A DNA stretch of 64,000 nt from Colias croceus (taxonomy: Eukaryota > Arthropoda > Insecta > Lepidoptera > Pieridae), in NCBI RefSeq assembly GCF_905220415.1, contig NC_059548.1, positions 994,501 through 1,058,500 of the forward strand, read 5' to 3'. How positions within the stretch are numbered: the stretch's first letter is position 1; each line of letters starts with the position of its first letter. The translations under genes and the position numbers were made by a program. Shown piece by piece: positions 24,401 through 34,200 of the stretch. Below the pieces are notes generated by a model. It did no database searches, was not told the DNA's origin, and saw only the letters and a list, made by a program, of their open reading frames with translations.

Positions 24401-27400
24401 TGCTGTGCAGAATTAATATTATAATCAATTAAACGTAGATAATCAAATTAAACAGTTGTTAATTATTATGATTTATATTTTTCAAAGGAAAAATATAAAC
24501 AATCACAATTATGAATAAAGATAAAGATGATGTGAGAAGGCAAAAGATTGGTTATCTTACTACTACGTACTAAAACGACTTAATTTATATTAGTTAAATG
24601 AAATTAAATGACACAGTTCTTGTCTTCCAAAAATGGAGAACCTAGTGCTACGTCGTGTTTTAATACAAATAAAGTAAATAATATTTATTTAAATAATAAG
24701 AGAAGAGCTTAAACTCAGTTCACTAAGAACGGATAGTAAGATTAGGTTAAGTATTTTATTTCTAAAACAGACTGTACTTTAGATTACTGTTGTTTGAACA
24801 ACTGTAGTGTTAGAGAAATAACTAAATTCCAAGACACAGATTGAGCAGTATGAGACGACGAAGCTTGCATAATAATAGCTAAGTATATTATAACTTCAGT
24901 GGATTTTACTTACATAGAAACCGTATGCATTTAATTAAATCTGCACTCTCAGTATAATAATTGTTTTCAAGCTTATTGGATAAAATAAACATAAAAATTA
25001 AACTCAAAACATTTATTCATTCAAATAGACTTCTAGAAGCGCTTTTGAATCGTCAAAATACATAATACAATTTACCACCGGTATGGAAAGCTAAAATTGC
25101 TATAGAGAAGTGCTGGAAAAAACTCTATACTTGGCCTTTTAATATCATCGAATATACTTAAACTACACCGACTATAAAAATCCAATTATTTTTACGTCAA
25201 ATTGTTCAAAGATAGTTATTAAGTTCTCCATAAAAGTGTCTCCAAAAATTAAACGCAGTACGTTGGCTAGTTACCAAAGTTGTTTTTCTTTTAATTGTGC
25301 ATAATATGCACAGAACGTAGAGCACAGTTCTGAGGGTTTGCTCCAGGAAAGACAAGAGACTCTCTTTTTAAAACTATTTTCATTTTCTTCACAGGTAGTA
25401 CATTAGGAATTTTCACGCAAAACATTGTATCGGGTCTTCTGGCGACAGCATTTGGCTGGCAGTCAATTTTCTACGTGAATGGAGCTCTGGGCATCATCTG
25501 GACAATTGGATATGTTATCCTGGGAGCAGCGACCCCGGAACAATCCGGGTTTATTAAGCAAGACGAACTGAAGTACATTCAGGCGTCTTTGGGAAGGACG
25601 GAAAAACAAAAGGTAAGGAAATTAGATACATATCATTTATTTTTATTAGAAAACTAGCAGTCCGCCCCGGCTTCGTCCGTGGTACATATTTCGCAATAAA
25701 TGTTATGTTCTTTCTCAGGGTCTAAAAATTGTCTAGACCAGATTTCATCAAAATCGGTTGAGAGGTTTAAGCGGGAAAGGGTAACAGACAGACAGACATA
25801 CAGATTTACTTTCGCATTTATAAAATTATTACTGTTAACTTTCAAGAGTAGTTGAAAGAAGACTTATTAATTTAAAATTACAGGAATTATCTTTTGGATG
25901 GAGATACTGACATAGTGCTGACTAACTTTGTGACTAGATGGAAAGATCTTAAGGGACTTTGTATGCGCTATTAAATAAGATAAATATTTATTTTGATTAT
26001 GTACTAATATATATTTTCTAATATCCGTTTATAGAGTCACCCAACTCCCTTCAAGAAGATCATCAAATGCCTACCATTCTGGGCGGCAGTGGCGGCTCAC
26101 TGTGGCCAGAACTGGGGCTTCATAGCGCTGATGACAGAAATGCCCACCTATATGGCTAAAGTACTGGACGTGAAATTGAGTAAAGTGAGTATTTTATATG
26201 GTTTCTATAGAAAGTAAGAGAAAGACAAGAATGAACGGAAGAATAAAAATTATTTAGTGCGTTTAAAAAAAACGAAAAATAAAGGTAATCACTATACGTA
26301 CATAGTATAAAACAAAGTCGCTTTCTCTGTCCCTATGTCCTTTTGTATGCTTAAATCTTTAAAACTACGCAACGGATTTCGATGTGTTTCATTTTAATAG
26401 ATAGAGTGATTCAAGAGGAAGGTTTTAGTATATAATTTATTAGGTTTTAAACAAAGTGGGCGAAGCCGCGGGCGGTGAGCTAGTTAACAAATAATTGAAA
26501 GGTGCGGCTTTATAGCTAGGTGATTTCAGGCGAATAGTATCAGTAACAAGTATCTATATATTATATAAAACTCAAAGGTGACTGATATAGTGATCTATCA
26601 ACGCATAGCCCAAACCACTGGACGTATCGGGCTGAAATTTGGCATACAGGTAGATATCATAACGTAGGCGTCCCCTAAGAAAGGATTTTAGAAAATTCAT
26701 CCCTTAAAGGGGTTAAATAGGGGATGAAACTTATAGCATGAAAATTTATCTTTTCCACGCAAGCGAAGCTGCGGGCAACAGCTAGTTAGTAATAATATTA
26801 AGAGTCAAATAACTTGTGAATAAGGAATTAGTTATGGTTAAAGATATAATATTAGTTTAGTACAAGGGTATGAAATATGAGTAATATGAGCGAATTAAGT
26901 AAATATTTCATATTAATTCCGTGAAGGAATATAAATAAATCCAATAAACGATCTTGAAGCTGTTTTTATTAGAATTCTAATGAAATTTGAGAACATCCAT
27001 ATATTAAATCTGTCCATATTAAACGTACGAGTGTAATATCTATGTACATATTATATTTTCTTTGGCAAGCCCTACCTAAACCGATAGACGGATTTTGATT
27101 TTCATCAAAATGGTGGTAGTGTCATAGGCTTTCATAAATTGCAGTCGGGTTTTTTGATTTCCTAATAATAAAAAGAGCGTGTGTGCCGAGTACACGTGTC
27201 AGAAGTGAAACTCCTTTGGCAAGTTTCAAAGATACCAAAATTGTCGGCTTACTCCGTGACGTAACGGTATGGCCATGACCAAGCCATGACGCGACCTTGC
27301 AATTATTTTACTCTCAATGCGCTTAAAGAGGTTAAATTACTTCAATAATAATATGCTATTTTGTTGCAGAATGGAATGCTATCAGCTCTCCCCTATTTAT

Positions 27401-30400
27401 CTATGTATGTGCTGAGTTTTCCCATGGGCATGATGACTGATGTGATCATCAGACGTGGATGGCTCAATGTTACTAACACAAGAAAACTGTTTAATAGTAT
27501 AGGTAAATATATCATGGAATGAATATAAAATACTAGGTTTCCGCCCGCGGCTTCGCCCTCGCAGTCAAAGAAAGACCCGCATAGTTCCCGTTCAACACCA
27601 AATTTCATGAAAATTGGTTCAGTAGTTTAGGCGTGATTGAGTAACAGACAGACAGACAGAGTTACTTTCATATTTATAATATTAGTATAGATATTAGATA
27701 GTATAGATGTAGATAGGCATTTATTTAAATAGTATGTTCATTAACAGTCTCTACATCAATGATTCCATTATCGACGAAGGAAAATATCTACACGAAGAAG
27801 GAACACCTAACCAAAACTTCATCAACATAAAATTATATGAATCCGCAATTATAATCCATACTCATATTATAAATGCGAAAGTAACTCTGTCTGTCTGTCT
27901 GTTACTCAATCACGCCTATACTACTGAACCAATTTTCATGAAATTTGGTATGGAGATATTTTGATACCCGAGAAAGGACATAGGCTACTTTTTATCCCGG
28001 GAAAATGACGCAATCCCGGAAATCCCACGGGATCGGAACTATGCGGGTTTTTCTTTGACAGCTAGTCTACTATATTTCCGCATGCGGATTCACCCGCGTC
28101 ATCCACGTGGACAATATTATATAAAAATAATATCGCCACGCAAAAATATTTGCAAATATTCATATCAGTGTTTCTTACCTTAAAATAATAAATGTCAAGA
28201 TTAATTTAGTTGATAAAACGAGGGTATTCTCTCCTAATATTCGTAATGTAACACTACAAAGGTCTGTTTTAGTTAGCATTTGGCCTATACTCGAGACAAA
28301 AACTGTTATATGTCAAACTATTATATTATGTCCAATTTACGTTCTGTGTGTGCCAAATTTCGTGAAAATCAGTTAAGCAGTTTTGCGTGAAGGAGTAACA
28401 AACAGACAAACTTTCGCATTCAATATAATAATATGATGCATAATTCCAGGATTATGGGGACCAGCAATAGCTCTTATAGGCTTATCCTATATGCCAGAGG
28501 GCAATATGTTAGTAGCAGTAATAATGCTAACTATAACCGTCGGTGTCAACGCAGGGCACTATACAGGATACACAGTAAGATAACATTAAAAAAAGAAAAA
28601 AAATGTGTGCGTGTACTAGTGTACCTACACATGTAAGAAGAGAAACTTCTTTATGACCTTATTTTTCAAAAAATAATTTACTACGTACAACTTTACAGAA
28701 ATACGTCGAATCACGCGTGGTAGGGATAGTAAAAAGATGGCGCGTAACGGAAAAATGTCACGCGTAAGGAAAAAATGTTTCACTAAATTTTTTTCCAACC
28801 CCGATAAAGAAGTTTCACTTCAGATTTCAATAGATAATTTAAGACTTACTTTTACATGGAAGTACATACAAAAATACCAATTAATATTAAAAGGTATAAT
28901 TGGTCTATAAATCTAATAATGAAAACAGAAGTTACATCACTATTTTAAGCTATTGCATAGCTTGTATCGCAGGCCTTGAGCGTGGGGACCGAATCCAGAA
29001 ATTGCGTAACGAAAAACCTCACGCTCTCCACTCAACGGACGGAGGTGTGGCTTGAAGGCATGCTATGCAATAGCTTTACCGCGGCAGTCCCCGAGTGCCA
29101 AACGTATTTTTTTGTTTGTTTTATTTGCCAACACTTATATTAGTATAAAAATTTCTAGAAAGATAATAATATGTCTCTATAAAATACATGAGTTAGAGTA
29201 CCACAAGGATCACATCTTGGTCCACAATTTTATTTCATCTTTATAAATGACATATTCAATTTTTCTTCTTTCAGCTGGTCTTAATAGATATGGCACCAAA
29301 CTTTAGTGCCTCTCTGATGGGAATTTCAAACTGCTTCGCAAACATCGTGTCGCTTATCTCACCCTTGATATGGGGTGTTATAATTGAAGATGAGGTTAGT
29401 CAATCATAATTTAATTCGTCTAATTTACTATTTACATCCTTTACTTTACTTTATTTACATTTGTTCTTGATCTCCTATAATTAAGTAAAAGAAGTGCAAC
29501 ATGTATCAAACCTTTGTTACACTTACTGATCAGGCATGCTAACCTGAAAGACCCAATCTACGCTTACCATCAGGTGAGATGGCGGTCAAATGCCTGAGCA
29601 GTGTGTTTAAAAAAATATTATTAGTTGTATTTTCAGTTAATTAGCTGCATTATTTTATAGTTACAATCTGTCAAGTTCCACGATATAGAAGGCGAGCTTA
29701 GTATCTTGCCCCAAATTAACTGTTATAACTAGCTTCGTAGCTTAATGTATCAACGAGATCTGTGTATGCTTAATCTATTAATAAATATATTTTAACATTT
29801 ACATTTGATTAAGCATGAAAAGTATCGTCTCAAATAATACACTTTTCAGTATTTATTTATTTACTAGCTGTGCCGCGCAGTTTCACCCGCGTGACTCCAC
29901 TCCTGTTGGTCTAAGCGTGTTAATATATAGCCTATAATACTCGTGGATAATGTAGCTTTCGAATGGTGAGAGAATTTTTAAAATCGGTCCAGTAGTTTAT
30001 GAACCTATTCATTACAATCAAACAAACAAACAAAGTTTTCCTATTTATAATATTAGTGTAGATTTACAGTAATTATAATATTATAGAGTTCTAGTTAATA
30101 CTGAACTGTTTTCTTTACATTTGTATCAATTCTCCGAACCCATCGGCTACTTCAAAATAATTACTGTAGTTATATCGTCGTCAATCAAAATGTATTCAAA
30201 AGGTATTTGGTTTCTGATAGAAATGTATTGAACCGTTCCGGGTCTGGTTGCTGGTCTATTGATGAGGGCTTATTTACAGCTGTCCTTTAGAATATATTAG
30301 TATTGAAATCGTTATTGATTTAAATTGTTTTATTTATTAAAAGCTAGTTTTATTCTTGGTTTGAATTTACTAAATTTGATACACCTTGACTATGTTTGAA

Positions 30401-33172
30401 TTAAACATTATTGAAGTGAAACTTAAAATTTAGTGTAACATTTTTTTCGTTACGCGTGACATTTTTAACGTTACGCGCCATCTTTTTCGTATCCCTACCA
30501 CGCGTGATTCGACGTATTTCTGTAAAGTTGCATAAAGTAAATTATTTTTTTAATAATAAGGTCATAAAGAAGTTTCACTTCTTACGTGTGTATCTACACT
30601 ATTACACGCACACATTTTTAATTATTTTTCATAGTAGTTAATTAGTTAGCCATAGAATTAAAATAATTGACCTCAAAAAGTTATCTAGTGGCGAGAATGA
30701 GAATATGTTATAAAAAGGTGTGGCAACAAAATCTACTACTGCAAATTTTTCATAACTTTCAATGAAACACGTGTTTAAACAACAATATGTCAATTATTAT
30801 TAATGAATTTATACCAAAACATTTTATTATGTACATTCATTAAAAGCTATTTAGAAGTTTTAACAAATATTTTATCTATTTGTATAAATATGTCTGATAT
30901 AACGTTGTAAGGATATCGAATATCAAACGAGGAAAGGCGGGGCTTCAAGGATAAGAAAAATACTTTAGGAATTGAAGTTTTCTAGGTTAAGGTAAAATTA
31001 AGGTTACAGGAAATATTCAGCATTATTGAATTACATCAATAGACACCGAAGATAATTTTTTAATCTCAAGTTAACGTAACGATTCTGTTATCTGTTAAAA
31101 TCTCTAAATTTGCATAAGAATTCTGTTTAATAACATTACAAGAACTTATATTACCTATATTGACCTCTTTTTTACAGTATAAGTATTCTTGGTATTGACT
31201 TATCGACATCAAATGTGATATAAATATAAATGACGTCACTACACACACCGGGTGCTCAAAATATGTAGATAGGTACATATTTGAAATTAAAATTTATTAA
31301 ATGATTTATTTTTGTATTTAGTTTCGAAAATTATCTTAACTTGAATTCAACATAATACATAATCTTGAATATATAATCATTGAATTGAGGGATGAAATTA
31401 CAGGAGGGAATTTTTCGACACGTTCACACATATTTTCCTTCAATTCGTGGAAGGCAATTCTTACCAGTATAGCAACCCTCTTCCAGAGTATTTTTATAAG
31501 ATTATATTATCGTCTGTATTAATCAGCCTGTCAATCCAGCTCCCTGTTCGCATGCTAACTCTACTGTAAAAAATAGTTAATCCTTGACTTTGAATGTGAA
31601 TATATTTGACAATAAATCAGACTTTAGCAAATAAAAAGGGGATTATATATGGGATTATATTAATTCTGTACACGTCAAAATAAACTGTAAAGAAAGCTGC
31701 GGCCAGAAAGCTGCTCTATAAAATTTTTTACAATAATCTTCCAATTCATCCTAGAATTAATAATAATTTTCTTATATCCTTTTGTAACACGCTGTATAAC
31801 AGAATAACAAAACTTTGACAATCACAAGTGTTTGTGGGGGTCGTCTTATGATACGATAAGATTTATATAATAAATGTTATTCGCAATAGATAACGTATGA
31901 CGCCTCACGTGACGTATATTCGGGAAGTAGGGATATAAGATATTAGTATATTAGCAAATAAAAATAGCACAAGGGCCGCCAGACCTCACCTATTTTCTGA
32001 CGGATGAAATGTGGACAATTGGGTAGTGTTAGTTTGTGCTACCATCGAACGCCTACCCGCTAGCTTGGTCAATGGGCCAATTTCTAGTTATCAGGTGATC
32101 AAGGTTAAGTACTTCACGTATTTTCTCATGACAACTTTTCAAATAGGTTTTATAATATACAGATAAAATAAGAAGTCAGCACTGCCAGACACTTCCCGTC
32201 GCCCATCAGACGCCTGAAAGCTCTCAAAAAATTAAAAAGTCATCGAAATAAATGAAATTCCATCAACGTCGAAGTAATACATATTGTGTGATGATTCAGT
32301 CGTGAGCAAAAAGAGAGAACTTAAGTAACTTGTGGCTAATTGGCCACATTTTGATGTACCACTCCCGAAGCAGTAACAAAGAATCTATATATTATTAATA
32401 TCACATTGTACCTAATACTGTGATAATATCATCATCGTGCAATAATAATTGTCATTAACATTTACTTTTATATTGTCATAATTTTTACTTCACTACTAAA
32501 ACGAACTTTTGCATTATAAGATTGTCATACCAATACCTTCGCAGTTCCATTATTTTATCGATATTTGACCTTTACAGACTGATCCCGCAGAATGGAGGAA
32601 ATGTTTCTTCCTTTCATCTGGCATTTATTTCTTGACGAACTTGTGTTTTGTGCTGTTCGCGACATCGGTTACTCAATCTTGGAATGAACCAGAGAACAAT
32701 GAAAAAAGTGGTAAGTTTTAAAAGTTAATCTTTAATAATGGAAAGGGGGGTAGATTTTTGTTTGTAACGATATAACATACAAACTACTGTATTGATTTTA
32801 CAAATAAATTTACCATTAGGGACGAGAAAAATCACGTCACTCGTGCTTTCCTCAGCCGAGCCACGTACACACTGACTGACAGAGCTGCTTTGCGAGGCTG
32901 CTCGCTCTGTGTAAACCCCCCTTTAATTATTAACAATTGATAATAGTTTTTTGCACTCAGTAACTTATAGCTATATTATTACTGAAAATTAGGCTATGTA
33001 AATGGAAAAATTATGTAATTTAATTTTATTACATAGATAGTAGGTACCTATTTTGAATAGGAAATTTGAATTTAATAATCATTAATTAATGTTAAATTAT
33101 TTGATAGTATTGTCACAGAGAATATCAAATTGTTTTTTTGTTACAGATAATAAAACGGCCCGCAATGACTGA
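15419..33172 (+). CDS. Gene B: SLC17-type MFS transporter, complete, 11 exons, 460 aa
   Basis: Exons: 15419-15455, 18118-18239, 18851-19030, 20880-21018, 25395-25612, 26035-26184, 27370-27502, 28450-28574, 29275-29394, 32578-32710 and 33147-33172 (TGA). They join without a stop to 461 codons. The first exon (MGVRNGVEYQRP plus one base) was chosen because its gtaagt donor has the needed phase 1 and it ends in Arg-Pro like the first exons of C and D; it is the least certain exon. Family marks are CMRVN with TM1 Arg36, SSFYWGYVVFQIPSG, a GGK turn, WVPLEEKG, AHCGQNWGF in exon 6, and DMAPNFSASLMGIS in exon 9. This fits a 12-span SLC17 carrier of the plasma or an internal membrane. Intron sizes range from about 0.4 to 4.4 kb because of inserted repeats. 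The extracellular loop 1 is very short and has no sequon, unlike gene A. Confidence 0.88.
16097..16517 (+). repeat. Dispersed element, GGCCAAGTGCGAGTTGGACT type
   Basis: Starts AACGGCCAAGTGCGAGTTGG and ends GGTTCGGAGCCCTAAAAAAT, with a GACAAACGGACAAC block near the end. I recognise these ends as those of a repeat common in Lepidoptera; its class is uncertain. It lies in intron 1 of gene B. Confidence 0.6.
17917..18100. mobile_element. MITE of the same family, abutting gene B exon 2
   Basis: Ends ATTAAGCCGGCTACTCACG and CGTGAGTAGCCGC. The right end stops about 17 bp before the exon 2 acceptor (exon starts 18118), so only the TTTTTTTTCAG tract separates element and exon. Confidence 0.78.
19511..20040. 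mobile_element. Long-TIR foldback-like element nested in the hAT element
   Basis: A 530-bp element starting CAGGGTGTAATCG and ending CGATTACACCCTG, flanked by TATA on both sides (TA or TATA target). The inverted repeats extend about 170 bp with only scattered differences, leaving about 180 bp of unique centre. No coding frame. Confidence 0.85.
20127..20161. repeat. Perfect 13-bp inverted repeat inside the hAT-like element
   Basis: ACTTAGTCAGTAT and ATACTGACTAAGT are separated by 9 bp. It is part of the transposon interior. Confidence 0.7.
21062..21315 (-). repeat. Dispersed element, AACCGACTTCAA type
   Basis: Left end CATCCGACTTCAAACTTG and right end TTTTTTGTAGTCGGTTAAAA are roughly inverted. 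Inner blocks GATAACCTCCTCC, AAATCGGTTCAG and CCAATTCGACACC match a repeat common in Lepidoptera. It starts about 45 bp after gene B exon 4. A 98-codon frame across it is spurious. Confidence 0.6.
21519..21760 (-). repeat. Family-1 repeat, full length, reversed
   Basis: TACTAATATTATAAATGCGA to GGGTGGAAAGCTAGTA. In intron 4 of gene B. Confidence 0.73.
22036..22150 (+). repeat. Family-2 head fragment
   Basis: TGTTCCGCCCCGGCTTCGCC and GTGGTACATGTTTACG, then degenerate. Confidence 0.5.
22812..22837. repeat. Perfect 11-bp hairpin
   Basis: CCGCGATCTAT and ATAGATCGCGG with a CGTA loop, inside a GC-richer island (22705-22860) of unknown origin in gene B intron 4. Confidence 0.6.
22921..23090 (+). 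repeat. Family-2/family-1 hybrid repeat
   Basis: Family-2 head (GTCCGCCCCGGCTTCGCC) joined to a family-1 tail (CTCGGGTATCAAAATATC to AATATTAAGTATGGAT). This shows the two families share their 3' part. Confidence 0.7.
23123..23300 (+). repeat. Family-3 repeat
   Basis: ACTAGCGGTGTCCCACGGTT, CTATCGGTCTTTGTGTGATG, TTTGCGCGTTCAACC. Diverged. Confidence 0.55.
23965..24100. mobile_element. MITE, GAAGTGAAACTTC family, subtype 1, reversed
   Basis: Shares TACCGTCACGTCATGG and GAGGTTTCACTTCTGACACG with 8631-8762 on the opposite strand. In intron 4 of gene B. Confidence 0.65.
25655..25830 (+). repeat. Family-2 repeat, right after gene B exon 5
   Basis: CTAGCAGTCCGCCCCGGCTT to TTCGCATTTATAAAATTATT. Begins about 40 bp past the donor. 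Confidence 0.68.
26300..26485 (-). repeat. Family-4 dispersed repeat, reversed
   Basis: Family 4: head CTAGCTCACCGCCCGCGGC, GCTTTGTCTAAAACC, GAATCACTCTATCTATTAAA and the tail TGTTTTATACTATGTA. Other copies: 38344-38400 (fragment), 40880-41046, 41382-41590, 45673-45868, 53320-53480, 63780-64000. Confidence 0.65.
26557..26787 (-). repeat. Family-5 dispersed repeat, reversed
   Basis: Family 5: TATATAAAACTCAAAGGTGA, CAAACCACTGGACGTATCGG, CTGCGGGCAACAGCTAG. Partner on + at 38632-38832. Confidence 0.65.
27178..27330. mobile_element. MITE, GAAGTGAAACTTC family, subtype 1
   Basis: Contains ACACGTGTCAGAAGTGAAAC and TCCGTGACGTAACGGTAT. It ends about 40 bp before gene B exon 27370-27502. Confidence 0.65.
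27533..27697 (+). repeat. Family-1 repeat with internal deletion
   Basis: CTAGGTTTCCGCCCGCGGC jumps from CATAGTTCCCGTTC straight to AACACCAAATTTCATG. Starts about 30 bp after a gene B donor. Confidence 0.7.
27855..28067 (-). repeat. Family-1 repeat, reversed
   Basis: ACTCATATTATAAATGCGAA to GCGGGTTTTTCTTTGACAGC. Confidence 0.7.
28068..28436 (+). repeat. Family-1/3-like repeat ending at gene B exon 8
   Basis: The head near 28075 (ATTTCCGCATGCGGATTCAC) and tail GGAGTAACAAACAGACAAAC to CATTCAATATAATAATATG stop 13 bp before the exon at 28450, so the repeat tail forms the 3' splice region. The middle (28110-28320) is not matched. Confidence 0.55.
28590..28826. mobile_element. MITE, GAAGTGAAACTTC family, subtype 2
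   Basis: Starts AAATGTGTGCGTGTACTAGT and contains GTCGAATCACGCGTGGTAGG and GATGGCGCGTAACGG. It ends AAGAAGTTTCACTTC. Starts right after gene B exon 28450-28574. Other copies: 30420-30625, 40325-40480, 56187-56395. Confidence 0.7.
28950..29110 (-). repeat. Nested-inverted-repeat element, copy 3 (gene B intron)
   Basis: Reverse orientation copy. Both AGCTATTGCATAGC-type arms are present, with the GACTGCCGCGG block at the right end. It lies between exons 28450-28574 and 29275-29394. Confidence 0.78.
29510..29620 (-). repeat. LINE 3'-end fragment
   Basis: ACGCTTACCATCAGGTGAGATGGCGG resembles a widespread lepidopteran LINE 3' region; the key part is CATCAGGTGAGATGGCGG. Confidence 0.45.
29866..30065 (+). 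repeat. Family-3 repeat
   Basis: CTAGCTGTGCCGCGCAGTTT, CTCCTGTTGGTCTAAGCGTG, AATCAAACAAACAAACAAAG, TTATAATATTAGTGTAGATT. In the long intron 9 of gene B. Confidence 0.68.
30420..30625. mobile_element. MITE, subtype 2, opposite orientation
   Basis: Contains GTTACGCGTGACATTTTTAA, CCACGCGTGATTCGACG and AAGAAGTTTCACTTCTTACG, closing with ACACGCACACATTTTT. In the last long intron of gene B. Confidence 0.7.
30630..32577. other. Intron 9 of gene B, mostly AT-rich
   Basis: Nothing coding. A patch at 31970-32110 (AAGGGCCGCCAGACCTCACC, CTACCCGCTAGCTTGGTCAA) looks like an old retroelement piece. Confidence 0.45.
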
Positions 33173-33299
33173 TAACGCTACTACCAAAGAACTAATTTGT
33201 ACCTGATTTATTAAAACATATTTATTTTAGTTTAATTGTTTCATTTTAACCCAAAAATAATATTAGGTATGTAGCTTTGTAAGTCTGTGATAACTAAAA

Positions 33300-33305
33300 A
33301 ATAAA
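33300..33305 (+). terminator. Poly(A) signal of gene B
   Basis: First AATAAA downstream of the gene B stop codon, at a distance of 127 bp. It lies just before a dispersed repeat beginning near 33357. Confidence 0.55.
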
Positions 33306-33356
33306 ATAATGGAGAATTCGAATAAGATAAAGTACATTATCTTATCTAGATAAACA

Positions 33357-33587
33357 TCCTACTTATATTATAAATGCGTAAGTTTGTGAGGATGTGTGTG
33401 TGTGTGTGTGTTTGTTACTCTTTCACGCAAATACTACTGAACCGATTAAAATGAAATTAAGCACACATGTAGAGGGTAACTTGGGTTAACACATAGGATA
33501 GGTTTTATCCCGGAAATTCCACGGGGAAGGGAACAATGAGGGTTTTCCTTTGAAAACGCAGGCAAAGCCGCGGGAGGAAATCTAGTG
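33357..33587 (-). repeat. Family-1 repeat downstream of gene B
   Basis: CTACTTATATTATAAATGCG, a (GT)n tract, then GGGTAACTTGGGTTAACACA and GCAAAGCCGCGGGAGG. It marks the end of gene B. Confidence 0.7.
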
Positions 33588-34108
33588 TTATATATAGGTA
33601 TTTATAGATTAATAATGATGTTATTAGAATAGAATAGAATAGAATCATTATTTGTATAGATACAACTTTTGAATAGTTATAATAATATATATAGTATAGT
33701 ATTTTCGATGCATACCTATTATGAACAACTGACCAATCATTGTTTAAACAGCCTAATATAGCCAATTGTTTAAGAAGCCTAATATCTAAGATATATCAAT
33801 CAGTTATTATTTACATTTAGCCAGCTTTCACGAATGTCACCATTTCTTATAAAATTATAATATCAAGGCTGGTAGCTTTGAGCAAAAACTTGAGGGATAT
33901 CCTTTAACTCGTTATGCAAATTAACTCATTATATTTTAAAATTAAATTGATAGTAGACTAGTATTTACATGGCATATTATTATTATCAAATTGTGTTTAA
34001 AATTATAAATAATAAACATTGATACAATTTTGTTATTATTTTAATTTTGAAATTACAAGTATTGCGTTTGAAATAATAAGTATTGTAAACATAAGATCAA
34101 AAATAAGC

Positions 34109-34141
34109 AGTCGGTGCTAATACCGACTTAGTGGTGGTCGT
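34109..34141 (+). promoter_or_regulatory. Candidate Inr + DPE core promoter of gene C
   Basis: An initiator-like GCAGTC puts A+1 at 34109. GGTCGT starts exactly at +28 (34136-34141) and fits the arthropod downstream promoter element consensus RGWYV(T). There is no TATA box at -30. Transcription from here would give a 92-nt 5' UTR before the ATG at 34201. The spacing match is seen in the sequence; promoter activity is inferred. Confidence 0.45.
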
Positions 34142-34200
34142 GTCTGACAGTTATAAGTGGTTTGTGATGAGATAACGTCAATATATTATTCAAAACAAAC

